The notes under the pieces were generated by a model. That model was not told the origin of the DNA, searched no databases, and worked only from the letters and a program-made list of their open reading frames with translations. A stretch of DNA of 64,000 bases from Ga0077530 sp046293075 (GTDB taxonomy: Bacteria > Pseudomonadota > Alphaproteobacteria > Rhizobiales > Hyphomicrobiaceae): NCBI GenBank assembly GCA_046293075.1, contig JBKBPL010000013.1, forward strand, positions 1 to 64,000, written 5' to 3'. The position numbers and the translations under genes are program-made. Below are positions 34,276 to 42,491 of this stretch, in pieces (the first letter of the stretch is position 1; each line of letters opens with the position of its first letter).

Positions 34276-34857
34276 ATGGAAGTCATTCTGCTGGAACGGG
34301 TCGGGCGGCTCGGCCAAATGGGTGATGTCGTCAAGGTCAGGGACGGCTACGCCCGGAACTTCCTGCTGCCGCAGGGCAAGGCGCTGAGGGCGACCGAGGC
34401 GAACCGCAAGACCTTCGAGAGCCAGCGCGTCCAGCTCGAGGCGCGCAACCTCGAGCTCAAGGCCGAGGCCGAGGGCGTGGCTGGCCGCCTTGAAGGCCAG
34501 ACGTTCATCTCGATCCGTCAGGCTGGCGATACGGGTCAGCTCTACGGCTCGGTGTCAACCCGCGACATCGCCGAGGCGGTCAGCGCCGGAGGCTTCTCGG
34601 TCGAGAGGCGCCAAGTGCTGCTGGACAAGCCGATCAAAGCCCTCGGCCTGCACGAAGTCCGCATCGCGCTCCACCCGGAAGTGACCGTCAAGGTCACCAT
34701 CAACGTCGCCCGTTCTCCCGACGAGGCCGAGCGCCAGGCGCGCGGCGAGGATGTCACCCTCATCCGCGACGAGCTGCCCGAGATCGAGACCTACAGCGAG
34801 GAGGCGGAAGGCGAGGCGCCGATCCCCGCCGGCCTCGGCGAGCAGCCCGAAGTCTGA
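34276..34857 (+). CDS. rplI: 50S ribosomal protein L9
   Basis: L9 binds 23S rRNA at the L1 stalk base. The 193-residue protein has the N-terminal signature MEVILLERVGRLGQMGDVV with GYARNFLLPQGKA, a long connecting helix, and a C-terminal rRNA-binding domain (ALHPEVTVKVTINVARS). An acidic tail of about 40 residues extends beyond the E. coli protein. ATG 34,276 has AAGGAG six bases upstream; the TTG at 34,270 lies inside that spacer. It is the last gene of the S6 operon. Confidence 0.98.
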   Translation: MEVILLERVGRLGQMGDVVKVRDGYARNFLLPQGKALRATEANRKTFESQRVQLEARNLELKAEAEGVAGRLEGQTFISIRQAGDTGQLYGSVSTRDIAEAVSAGGFSVERRQVLLDKPIKALGLHEVRIALHPEVTVKVTINVARSPDEAERQARGEDVTLIRDELPEIETYSEEAEGEAPIPAGLGEQPEV

Positions 34858-34888
34858 TCGTCGGAAACACCATTAGTTCAGCATCTTG

Positions 34889-34918
34889 GGGCGCACGGCC
34901 GGCGGTCGTGCGCCCTTT
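34889..34918 (+). terminator. Intrinsic terminator after rplI
   Basis: GGGCGCACG and CGTGCGCCC form a perfect 9-bp stem with a 9-base loop, followed by TTT. It ends the rpsF-rpsR-DUF2232-rplI operon about 30 bases after the rplI stop. Confidence 0.75.
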
Positions 34919-35121
34919 GCGTGTTTGCGGTCGCGCCCGCGGAACAATGCCGGCGTTGGCACGTTCCCGGAATGGCGGACCGCGGACGAAGCGCTGCTGA
35001 GCGTCAAACATGTGACAGAATGTCGTAAACGCGTTAGTCTCGGCCCATTCGAAAGTCTAATGCCCGAGTAAACGGGGCCAGGGATGGACCGGTGCGCGGG
35101 CGCACAGCGTCGAGGCGTGCC

Positions 35122-36384
35122 ATGTTCAAGCCGCTCGAAATCCTGCTCCGCCGCATCGTAGAGCGCGGAAATCTCTCCCTTATCACCCACGATGGGAAAA
35201 CGCTCCGCTTCGGCGACGGCGAGGGCCCGGCTGTCGTCGCCCGGCTCAGGGATCGCCAGATCGAACGCCAGCTCGCGCTCGATCCGCATCTGGTGGTCGG
35301 TGAGGCCTACATGGACGGCCGGCTCGTCATGGAAGAGGGCCGCATCTACGACCTCCTGGCCCTCGTGCTCGAAAACGCAGTGGCGCGCCCGCTGCCGCGC
35401 TGGGCGCAGACCCTGGATGTGGCCCGCTTCCTCACGCGACGGCTCGCGCAGTTCAACCCAGCGAGCAGATCGCGGCGCAATGTCGCCCATCACTACGACA
35501 TCGACGGCTCGATCTACGATCTCTTTCTCGACGCCGATCGACAGTATTCGTGTGCCTACTTCACCGAGCCGGATATCCCGCTCGAGACGGCCCAGCGGGC
35601 CAAGAAGCGGCACCTTGCCGCCAAGCTCGCGCTCTCGGAAGGGCAGCGTGTGCTCGACATCGGCTCCGGCTGGGGCGGCCTTGGGATCTATCTTGCGGAG
35701 ACCGCCGGCTGCTTCGTCGATGGGGTGACGCTCTCGGTCGAGCAGCTCAAAATCGCCGAGGCGCGCGCGCGGCGCGCGGGTCTCGCCAACGCTGTCCACT
35801 TCCGTCTGCAGGACTATCGCGAGGTCGTCGGCCCCTACGACCGCATCGTCTCGGTCGGCATGTTCGAGCACGTGGGCGTAAATCACTACGGCACGTACTT
35901 CCGCAAAGTCCGGGAGCTTCTCAAGGACGACGGCGTCGCCGTTATCCATTTCATCGGACGCTCCGAGCCGCCGTCGATCACCAACCCGTTCATCGCGAAG
36001 TACATCTTCCCTGGCGGCTATATCCCGGCGCTGTCTGAGGTGATGACCGCCATCGAGCGCTCAGGTCTGATCACGACGGACATCGAGGTCCTGCGGCTCC
36101 ACTACGCCGATACGCTCAGGGCCTGGCGGAAGCGCTTCATTGAGAACTGGGATACGGCCGCCCGCATTCGCGACGAGCGGTTCTGCCGCATGTGGGAGTT
36201 CTATCTGGCCGGCTCGGAGACGGCATTCCGCTACCAGAACCTCGTCGTCTTCCAGATCCAGGCGGTGCGGCGCCTCGATGCGCTTCCGCTGACGCGGGAC
36301 TACATGGCCCACAACGAGGCGGCGCTCGCGCGGGCGGAGCGCGAGGGCATCAAGGTGCAGATGCCGCGCCTTGCCGGAGAGTGA
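35122..36384 (+). CDS. cfa: Cyclopropane-fatty-acyl-phospholipid synthase
   Basis: This SAM-dependent enzyme methylenates unsaturated acyl chains of membrane phospholipids, usually in stationary phase or under acid stress. The 420-residue protein has an N-terminal lipid-binding domain, then the methyltransferase domain with HHYDIDGSIYDLFLD, YSCAYF and the SAM motif VLDIGSGWGGLGIYLAE, followed by MFEHVGVNHYGTYF. ATG 35,122 begins the family homology; the frame extends to 35,092. It follows rplI after a terminator and 260 bases, so it has its own promoter, although no clear -35/-10 pair was found. It is convergent with pckA. Confidence 0.95.
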   Translation: MFKPLEILLRRIVERGNLSLITHDGKTLRFGDGEGPAVVARLRDRQIERQLALDPHLVVGEAYMDGRLVMEEGRIYDLLALVLENAVARPLPRWAQTLDVARFLTRRLAQFNPASRSRRNVAHHYDIDGSIYDLFLDADRQYSCAYFTEPDIPLETAQRAKKRHLAAKLALSEGQRVLDIGSGWGGLGIYLAETAGCFVDGVTLSVEQLKIAEARARRAGLANAVHFRLQDYREVVGPYDRIVSVGMFEHVGVNHYGTYFRKVRELLKDDGVAVIHFIGRSEPPSITNPFIAKYIFPGGYIPALSEVMTAIERSGLITTDIEVLRLHYADTLRAWRKRFIENWDTAARIRDERFCRMWEFYLAGSETAFRYQNLVVFQIQAVRRLDALPLTRDYMAHNEAALARAEREGIKVQMPRLAGE

Positions 36385-36402
36385 GGCGCATCTTGGAGGT
36401 AC

Positions 36403-37986
36403 CTATTCGGCCGCAGCCCGGAACCCGGGGGCGGCCGCCTTCACGTCCGCATCCACGTGCTGCTCGAACTTGGCGAAGTTGTCCTTGAACATCTTTACCA
36501 GCGCCCGCGCCTGGACGTCGTAGGCGGCCTTGTCAGGCCACGTCTCGCGTGGGTCGAGGATCTTCGGATCGACGCCCTCAAGCGAGGTCGGCACCTCGAA
36601 GCCGAAGGCCGGATCGAGCCGCATGGGCTGGCTCTTGAGCGTGCCCGACAGCGCGGCATTGAGCAGGGCCCGGGTCGCTTTGATCGGCATGCGCTGGCCG
36701 ACGCCGTACTTGCCGCCGGTCCAGCCGGTGTTGACCAGCCAGCAGTCCACATTGTGCTTGGCGATCAGCTCGCGCAGCATGTTGCCATAGACGCTCGGGT
36801 GGCGCGGCATGAACGGCGCCCCGAAGCAGGTCGAGAAGGTTGCCTGGGGCTCGTTGCCCACACCCTTCTCCGTGCCCGCGACCTTCGCGGTATAGCCGGA
36901 GAGGAAATGGTACATCGCCTGGCTCGGCGTCAGCTTGGCGATCGGCGGCATGACGCCAAACGCGTCGGCGCACAGCATCACGATGTTGCGCGGGTGGCCG
37001 GCGATGCCCGTAGGGCTCGCGTTGGCGATGAACTCGAGCGGGTAGGCCGAACGGGTATTCTCGGTCAGGCGTCCATCGTCGAAGTCAGGCTCGCCGTTTT
37101 CATTCAGGATCACATTCTCAAGCACGGTCCCGAAGCGGTTCGACGCAGCCCAGATCTGGGGCTCGGCTTCTTCCGACAGGCGTATGGTCTTGGCGTAGCA
37201 CCCGCCCTCGAAATTGAACACGCCGTCCGGCGACCATCCATGCTCGTCGTCGCCGAGCAGGATGCGGCCCGGATCGGCGGAGAGCGTTGTCTTGCCGGTG
37301 CCTGAAAGGCCGAAGAACACCGCCGCGTCGCCCCCCTTGCCGACGTTTGCCGAGCAATGCATCGGCATCACGCCCCGCTCCGGCATCAGATAGTTGAGGA
37401 ACGAGAAGACGGACTTCTTGGTCTCGCCCGCATAGGAGGTGCCGCCGATCAGCACCAGCCGACGGGTGAAATCGCAGGCGATCACGGTCTCCGTGCGGCA
37501 GCCGTGACGCGCCGGATCGGCGCGGAAAGTCGGCAAGTTGACGACCGTGAATTCGGGCTTGAAGGCGACAAGCTCGGCAGCGGTCGGGCGGCGCAGGAGA
37601 TGGCGAATGAACGCGGCATGCCAAGCATATTCGCAGAAGATGCGCGTGTTCAGCCGGTGCTTGGGATCGGCGCCGGCGAAGAGATCTTGAACAAAAAGCT
37701 CACGCGAGGCCGCATGAGCTTTGAAGTCCTCGAGCAGGATGTCGAAATGTTTCCGCGTGATGGGTTTATTATTCTCCCACCAGATGCTCTCCTCCGTCGC
37801 CCCATCACGGATGGTGAACTTGTCCTGGGCGGAACGGCCTGTATGGGCGCCGGTCTCGACGACGAGCGCGCCAGTCGCAGCAAAATGCGCCTCGCCGCGG
37901 CGAATGGACTCCTCGATCAGCTCCACGAGCGGCCGATTATGGCGAACGGCGGAGGGAACACTCAAAGAAAACGTCTCGTTGCTCAT
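36403..37986 (-). CDS. pckA: Phosphoenolpyruvate carboxykinase (ATP)
   Basis: This is the first committed enzyme of gluconeogenesis, converting oxaloacetate and ATP to PEP, CO2 and ADP. The 527-residue protein has the P-loop GLSGTGKTTLSADP, the metal-binding LLGDDEHGW and the substrate segment SYAGETKKSVF, matching the ATP-dependent family. Length is normal. The start ATG 37,986 is followed by SNETFSLSVPSAVRHN. The 410-base upstream gap contains a short inverted repeat that could be an operator. Growth on C1, C2 or dicarboxylate substrates would need this enzyme, in line with mesaconyl-CoA hydratase and sarcosine oxidase in the window. Confidence 0.98.
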   Translation of the reverse strand: MSNETFSLSVPSAVRHNRPLVELIEESIRRGEAHFAATGALVVETGAHTGRSAQDKFTIRDGATEESIWWENNKPITRKHFDILLEDFKAHAASRELFVQDLFAGADPKHRLNTRIFCEYAWHAAFIRHLLRRPTAAELVAFKPEFTVVNLPTFRADPARHGCRTETVIACDFTRRLVLIGGTSYAGETKKSVFSFLNYLMPERGVMPMHCSANVGKGGDAAVFFGLSGTGKTTLSADPGRILLGDDEHGWSPDGVFNFEGGCYAKTIRLSEEAEPQIWAASNRFGTVLENVILNENGEPDFDDGRLTENTRSAYPLEFIANASPTGIAGHPRNIVMLCADAFGVMPPIAKLTPSQAMYHFLSGYTAKVAGTEKGVGNEPQATFSTCFGAPFMPRHPSVYGNMLRELIAKHNVDCWLVNTGWTGGKYGVGQRMPIKATRALLNAALSGTLKSQPMRLDPAFGFEVPTSLEGVDPKILDPRETWPDKAAYDVQARALVKMFKDNFAKFEQHVDADVKAAAPGFRAAAE

Positions 37987-38396
37987 GCGGATATCACTGT
38001 CTGCCGGAAGATCGCCGTTCTGAGAGTCCGGTGCCGCAGGATGTTGTCCCGACCGCTCAACGACGGGGGAGCGGCCAACGTTGAAGGACGTTCAACCGCA
38101 ATCTTGACGGCTCCGCGCTTTCCAGAAGGAACGCCTCTAAGCAAACCCCTCATTGTTCACAACCCGACCTTTAGTCGCACGGTCGGCCACCCCGCCTGCG
38201 CGTACCAATGGCCTTCTGTTCAACCGACTGGCCACACAAGTGTTCCATTGTTAGCACTCGCAATGCAAAAGTCGTGACATATCAATGCTGCATGCGCGAA
38301 CGTCCACCGTCCGCCCTGGAAACGTGGTGAATAGCGTCGCGCAGCGGCACACCGGCCGGAATATGCGTCTGCCGCTCCGGCATACAGTCGCACCGA
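37987..38396. other. Intergenic region upstream of pckA
   Basis: No gene is visible in these 410 bases. An inverted repeat GTTGAA-GGACG-TTCAAC lies at 38,080-38,096, about 95 bases before pckA, and may be an operator. A single TTAGCACTC at 38,251 equals a CIRCE half-site, but the second half is missing. The sequence is less GC-rich near 38,220-38,290. The frame across 38,251-38,649 lacks coding character and overlaps queF in another frame. Confidence 0.5.
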
Positions 38397-38843
38397 CTAT
38401 CCGCGCCCGCGATATGGCGCCACCCCCTGCTCCGGCAGCCACACGCCGTCCGGGCAGGGCCCCGTCTGCCAGAAGACGTCGATGGGGATGCCGCCGCGCG
38501 GGTACCAGTAGCCGCCAATCCTGAGGAACTTCGGCGCCAGAAGCACGACGAGCCGCTTGGCTATGGCGATCGTGCAGTCCTCGTGGAAGGCGCCGTGATT
38601 GCGGAAAGCGCCGAGATAGAGCTTCAGCGACTTTGATTCCACGATCCAATCGCCGGGAACGTAGTCAATGACCAGATGCGCGAAGTCGGGCTGGCCGGTG
38701 ACGGGGCAGAGGGAGGTGAACTCCGGCGCCGTGAAGCGGGCGACATACAGCGTATCCGGGTGCGGGTTCGGCACGCGGTCGAGAACCGCCTCGTCGGGGC
38801 TCTGCGGCAGGGCCGACTGCCGGCCAAGAGCTGGCGTCGTCAT
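38397..38843 (-). CDS. queF: NADPH-dependent preQ0 reductase (preQ1 synthase)
   Basis: QueF reduces the nitrile of 7-cyano-7-deazaguanine to preQ1, a late step toward tRNA queuosine. The 148-residue protein is the short, unimodular type. The catalytic cysteine is C46 in TSLCPVTGQPDF, and the family motif ESKSLKLYLGAFRNHGAFHEDC is intact. ATG 38,843 fits the family length; a frame extends to 38,861. It starts 14 bases after the stop of the queuosine-precursor transporter gene, so the two form an operon. No preQ1 riboswitch is visible upstream. Confidence 0.96.
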   Translation of the reverse strand: MTTPALGRQSALPQSPDEAVLDRVPNPHPDTLYVARFTAPEFTSLCPVTGQPDFAHLVIDYVPGDWIVESKSLKLYLGAFRNHGAFHEDCTIAIAKRLVVLLAPKFLRIGGYWYPRGGIPIDVFWQTGPCPDGVWLPEQGVAPYRGRG

Positions 38844-38857
38844 GGGGGCGCCTCCCC

Positions 38858-39415
38858 TCAAGCGGGCGCGAGGCCGAGCCGCGCATCACGGCGGCGCAGC
38901 CAGACAATAAAGGGGATCGCCGCGAGGACCATCCACGACTTCCCCATCACCTGCCCGAGCAGGTAGTCGAGGCTGCCGAAGGCGAGATAGAGGAAGATGA
39001 TGCTGTCGATCACGAGGCCGACGAAACTGCTCGCGACGACGGCGGTGACGAGGCGGCGGCGCTGCAGCGGCGTATAGACGGCGAGATCGGCCATCTCCGC
39101 GACGAGAAACGCCATGCCCGAGGCGATCACGAGCGCTGGCGGCGCGAGGAACGCCGAGAGCGCGGCACCGGCCACCACGGCCCCCGCGGCCCAGCCGACG
39201 CCGAGACGGCGCTGCACGAGGTCGCGCAATACGAGCGCGAGGCCGATCATCGTCACGCCCGTCGGCGCCATGATGCCAAACCCGACCGGCATGAGGCACG
39301 GCCCGTTCGGCACGCACCGCGTGCCGACATTGCCGATGAGCCAGTTGGCGGCGGGAATGCAGAGCGCGAAGCCTGCGAGAAACAGCAGGCCTTCGGCGCG
39401 ACGACGGTCGAGCAT
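38858..39415 (-). CDS. Queuosine precursor transporter (YhhQ/VUT family)
   Basis: This 185-residue inner-membrane protein has five or six predicted helices and belongs to the DUF165/VUT family. Its members, including E. coli YhhQ, import preQ0/preQ1. IPAANWLIGNVGT near the N-terminus and APTGVTMIGLALVLRDLVQRR are typical. It is the first gene of an operon with queF, which supports a role in salvaging queuosine precursors. ATG 39,415 has GGAG upstream. Confidence 0.88.
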   Translation of the reverse strand: MLDRRRAEGLLFLAGFALCIPAANWLIGNVGTRCVPNGPCLMPVGFGIMAPTGVTMIGLALVLRDLVQRRLGVGWAAGAVVAGAALSAFLAPPALVIASGMAFLVAEMADLAVYTPLQRRRLVTAVVASSFVGLVIDSIIFLYLAFGSLDYLLGQVMGKSWMVLAAIPFIVWLRRRDARLGLAPA

Positions 39416-39528
39416 GGGATGTATCTCCGATTTATAAAGCGCAACGAGATGGCGCGCTCAGACGCCGGGTCAGCCCGACGCCCGTGTGGATAGGGCAATT
39501 GGGTAGAAAAGGAAAGGGTGGAGCAGGT

Positions 39529-39987
39529 CTATTCCGGGATGTCCGGCTCGACGACCTTGGCAAGCTGCATCAGCGACTGCTGCCAGCCGAGATAGCAGGC
39601 GTCCGGCGGGATGACAGCGGGTATGCCCGCCTGCTCGATGTTGATCTCGGTGCCCACCGATACGGCCTTCAGCCTAACCGTCACATGCATGGTGCCCGGC
39701 AGATTGGGGTCGTCGAAGCGGTCCGTGTAGCGGAGGCGCTCATGCGGCACGAGTTCCAGATACTCGCCGCCGAACGAATGGCTCTTGCCTGTCGTGAAGT
39801 TCGTGAACGACATCCTGAACGTGCCCCCGACCTTCGGCTCCAGGTGATGGACGCGGCATGTGAAGCCATACGGCGGCAGCCACTTGGCCATGGCGTCGGC
39901 ATCAAGAAAGGCGCGGTAGACCTTCTCGGGCTTGGCAGCCAATACGCGGTGCAGGCGAACGGTACCGGTCTCTTGCTTGTCGGACAT
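39529..39987 (-). CDS. SRPBCC family protein (AHSA1-like)
   Basis: This 152-residue protein has the START-like helix-grip fold of the Aha1/CalC family: VRLHRVLAAKPEKVYRAFLDADAMAKWLPP at the N-terminus, then GGTFRMSFTNF and the long C-terminal helix with GWQQSLMQLAKVVE. Such proteins bind hydrophobic ligands, and many accompany ArsR regulators. None is visible here. ATG 39,987 has AAGGATA upstream. The ligand is unknown. Confidence 0.88.
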   Translation of the reverse strand: MSDKQETGTVRLHRVLAAKPEKVYRAFLDADAMAKWLPPYGFTCRVHHLEPKVGGTFRMSFTNFTTGKSHSFGGEYLELVPHERLRYTDRFDDPNLPGTMHVTVRLKAVSVGTEINIEQAGIPAVIPPDACYLGWQQSLMQLAKVVEPDIPE

Positions 39988-40102
39988 GAAGCTTTATCCT
40001 TTCGCTAGCGGAGCGGCATCTTCTCACCGCTCCATGCCAGCTAGACGATCTCAGCGCGCTCAGTCCGACAGGTGGCCAGCACTAAATCTCGGGATCGAGG
40101 CG

Positions 40103-40588
40103 CTAGCTGTCCCCCGCCACACTGATCAGCCGCGCTCCAATCGCAGCGGCCAGCCGCCGCGGATCGACCTCGAAGACGGCCTCGGGCGAGCCAGCAGCGG
40201 CCCAGACGGCTTCGTATTGCAGCAGATCCTTGTCGATCCACGTCGGCAGAGGCTGGGCGTGGCCGAACGGCGGAATGCCGCCAATCGCGAAGCCGGTGAC
40301 CTCGCGCACGAACGCCGCGTCCGGGCGATCCAGCGCCTCCCCGATGATCCCGGCCACGCCGGCCTGATCGACCCGGTTGGCCCCCGACACGAGCAGCAGG
40401 ACAGGCTTGCCGCTCTCTCTACCGCGAAACACCAGCGACTTGATGATCTGGCCGACCGCACAGCCGCAGGCGGCCGCGGCTTCCTCCGCCGTGCGCGTCG
40501 ACTGCGCCATCTCGACCACCCGCACGGCCAGCCCCAGCGCATCCGCCGCCTGCTGCACCCGCCGCGGCGCCGGCTTCAGCTCACGCAT
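40103..40588 (-). CDS. YbaK/EbsC family protein (aminoacyl-tRNA deacylase-like)
   Basis: This 161-residue protein belongs to the YbaK/ProX family of trans-editing domains that hydrolyse mischarged tRNA. It shows TAEEAAAACGCAVGQIIKSLVF, with the conserved lysine that contacts the aminoacyl-adenosine end, and the FAIGGIPPFGH segment. It belongs to a divergent subgroup, so the exact substrate (Cys-tRNA-Pro, Ala-tRNA-Pro or other) cannot be assigned. ATG 40,588 has GAGGGA upstream. It is divergent from gatC. Confidence 0.88.
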   Translation of the reverse strand: MRELKPAPRRVQQAADALGLAVRVVEMAQSTRTAEEAAAACGCAVGQIIKSLVFRGRESGKPVLLLVSGANRVDQAGVAGIIGEALDRPDAAFVREVTGFAIGGIPPFGHAQPLPTWIDKDLLQYEAVWAAAGSPEAVFEVDPRRLAAAIGARLISVAGDS

Positions 40589-40698
40589 CGCGATTTTCCC
40601 TCATCAGCCCATGGCTTAACGCCATTGTTGCGCAGCGGGAGACGCGCCGCTATCAGTGCGGCACGAAACCCGTCCCCAATATCGGCACAGGATAGAGC

Positions 40699-40986
40699 AT
40701 GCAGGTCGACGAGGCGACCGTCCGCCGGATCGCGCGGCTGGCGCGGATCAGGATCACCGACGAGGAAGCCAGGGCGCTCGAAGGCGAGCTGTCCGGCATC
40801 CTGGCGTGGGTCGAGCAGCTCGGCGAGGTCAACACGGACACTGTGCCGCCGATGACCCGAGTCGCCGACATGAAGCTCAAGAAGCGCCCGGACGTGGTCA
40901 CGGACGGCGAGAAGGCCGACGAGATCCTCGCCAATGCACCGATGAGCGAGGACAACTATTTCGTCGTCCCCAAGGTGGTGGAGTGA
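40699..40986 (+). CDS. gatC: Asp-tRNA(Asn)/Glu-tRNA(Gln) amidotransferase subunit C
   Basis: GatC is the small subunit that holds GatA and GatB together in the transamidosome. The 95-residue protein has VRRIARLARIRITDEEA, the linker GVxQL-like WVEQLGEVNTDTVPPM and the C-terminal EDNYFVVPKVVE. The next gene gatA starts five bases after its stop. gatB is not in the neighbourhood up to 42.5 kb, as gatA is followed by a convergent gene. Confidence 0.97.
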   Translation: MQVDEATVRRIARLARIRITDEEARALEGELSGILAWVEQLGEVNTDTVPPMTRVADMKLKKRPDVVTDGEKADEILANAPMSEDNYFVVPKVVE

Positions 40987-40990
40987 GCGC

Positions 40991-42481
40991 TTGACCGATC
41001 TCACCAAACTGACGCTCGCCGAGGCCCGCGACGGTCTTGCCGCGAAGAAGTTCAGCGCCAGCGAGCTGACGCGCGCGTTCCTCGACGCGATCAATAAGGC
41101 CAACCCGCACCTCAATGCCTATGTGCTGCCGACGCCGGACCATGCCCTCGCGCAGGCCAAAGCGAGCGATGAGAGGCTCGCCAAGGGGCAGGCGCGACCA
41201 CTCGAAGGTCTGCCGATCGGCAACAAGGATCTTTTCTGCACCAAGGGCATCCGCACCACGGCCTGCTCGCGCATTCTCGACGACTTCAAGCCGACCTATG
41301 AATCGACCGTAGGACAGAATTTGTGGGATGCCGGCGCCGTCATGCTCGGCAAGCTCAACAACGACGAGTTCGCCATGGGCTCGTCGAACGAGACGAGCGC
41401 CTTCGGGCCCGTCGTCAATCCCTGGCGGCGCACCCGCCACGGCCGGATCGACAACGCGAAGCTGGTGCCGGGCGGATCTTCCGGCGGCTCGTCAGCGGCC
41501 GTCTCCGCTGACCTCTGCCTCGGCGCGACCGCGACCGACACCGGCGGCTCGATCCGCCAGCCCGCCGCGCTGACCGGCACCGTCGGCATCAAGCCCACGT
41601 ACGGCCGCTGCTCGCGCTGGGGCATCGTCGCCTTTGCCTCCTCCCTCGATCAGGCCGGCCCGATCGCCAAGACCGTGCGCGATGCGGCGATCCTGCTGCG
41701 CCACATGGCCGGGCACGATCCCAAGGATTCGACCAGCGTCGATCTGCCGGTCCCGGACTACGAGGCGGAGATCGGGCGCAGCGTCAAGGGCCTGCGCGTC
41801 GGCGTGCCGAAGGAGTACCGCGTCGACGGCATGTCCGCCGAAGTCGAGGCGCTCTGGCAGAAGGGCATTCAGTGGCTCAAGGACGCGGGCGCGACCATCC
41901 ACGACATCTCGCTGCCGCACACGAAGTATGCGCTGCCGGCCTACTACATCGTCGCGCCGGCCGAATGCTCGTCGAACCTCGCGCGCTACGATGGCGTGCG
42001 CTACGGCCTGCGCGTGCCGGGCAAGGATCTCATCGACACCTATGAGGCGACACGCGCGGCCGGCTTCGGCAAAGAGGTCAAGCGGCGCGTGCTGATCGGC
42101 ACCTACGTGCTCTCGGCCGGCTACTACGACGCCTACTATCTCAAGGCGCAGAAGGTGCGCACCTTGATCAAGCGCGACTTCGATGCCGCCTGGGGCGATG
42201 TGGATGTGGTGCTGACGCCCACGACCCCCTCCCCTGCTTTCGGCTTCGGCGAGAAGGCCGGCGACCCGATTGCGATGTATCTTGAGGACATCTTCACGGT
42301 GACCGTGAATATGGCCGGGCTGCCCGGCCTTTCGGTGCCCGCAGGCCTTTCAGGCGAGGGCACGCCGATGGGGCTCCAGCTCATCGGCAAGCCGTTCGAC
42401 GAAGGCACGCTGTTCCGCGCCGCGCAGGTCATCGAAAATGCCGCCGGCCGCTTCCCTGTACCGGACCGCTGGTGGACTTGA
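40991..42481 (+). CDS. gatA: Asp-tRNA(Asn)/Glu-tRNA(Gln) amidotransferase subunit A
   Basis: GatA is the glutaminase/amidase that produces ammonia to amidate misacylated tRNA. The 496-residue protein has the amidase Ser-cisSer-Lys triad context: the lysine in IGNKDLFCTKG, the cis-serine in VPGGSSGGSSAAV and the nucleophile in TDTGGSIRQPAALTG. The start appears to be TTG 40,991, with GGAG seven bases upstream and no in-frame ATG before the homology begins (LTLAEARDGL). It is co-transcribed with gatC and convergent with the mesaconyl-CoA hydratase gene. Confidence 0.97.
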   Translation: MTDLTKLTLAEARDGLAAKKFSASELTRAFLDAINKANPHLNAYVLPTPDHALAQAKASDERLAKGQARPLEGLPIGNKDLFCTKGIRTTACSRILDDFKPTYESTVGQNLWDAGAVMLGKLNNDEFAMGSSNETSAFGPVVNPWRRTRHGRIDNAKLVPGGSSGGSSAAVSADLCLGATATDTGGSIRQPAALTGTVGIKPTYGRCSRWGIVAFASSLDQAGPIAKTVRDAAILLRHMAGHDPKDSTSVDLPVPDYEAEIGRSVKGLRVGVPKEYRVDGMSAEVEALWQKGIQWLKDAGATIHDISLPHTKYALPAYYIVAPAECSSNLARYDGVRYGLRVPGKDLIDTYEATRAAGFGKEVKRRVLIGTYVLSAGYYDAYYLKAQKVRTLIKRDFDAAWGDVDVVLTPTTPSPAFGFGEKAGDPIAMYLEDIFTVTVNMAGLPGLSVPAGLSGEGTPMGLQLIGKPFDEGTLFRAAQVIENAAGRFPVPDRWWT

Positions 42482-42491
42482 CTTTGCGCGA

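Noticed and set aside
38251..38259. TTAGCACTC, identical to a CIRCE half-site
   Set aside because: The second half does not follow after nine bases, and neither neighbouring gene is a heat-shock gene.
39416..39528. preQ1 riboswitch ahead of the queuosine transporter gene
   Set aside because: No sequence resembling the class I or II aptamers was found; only an imperfect GC hairpin.
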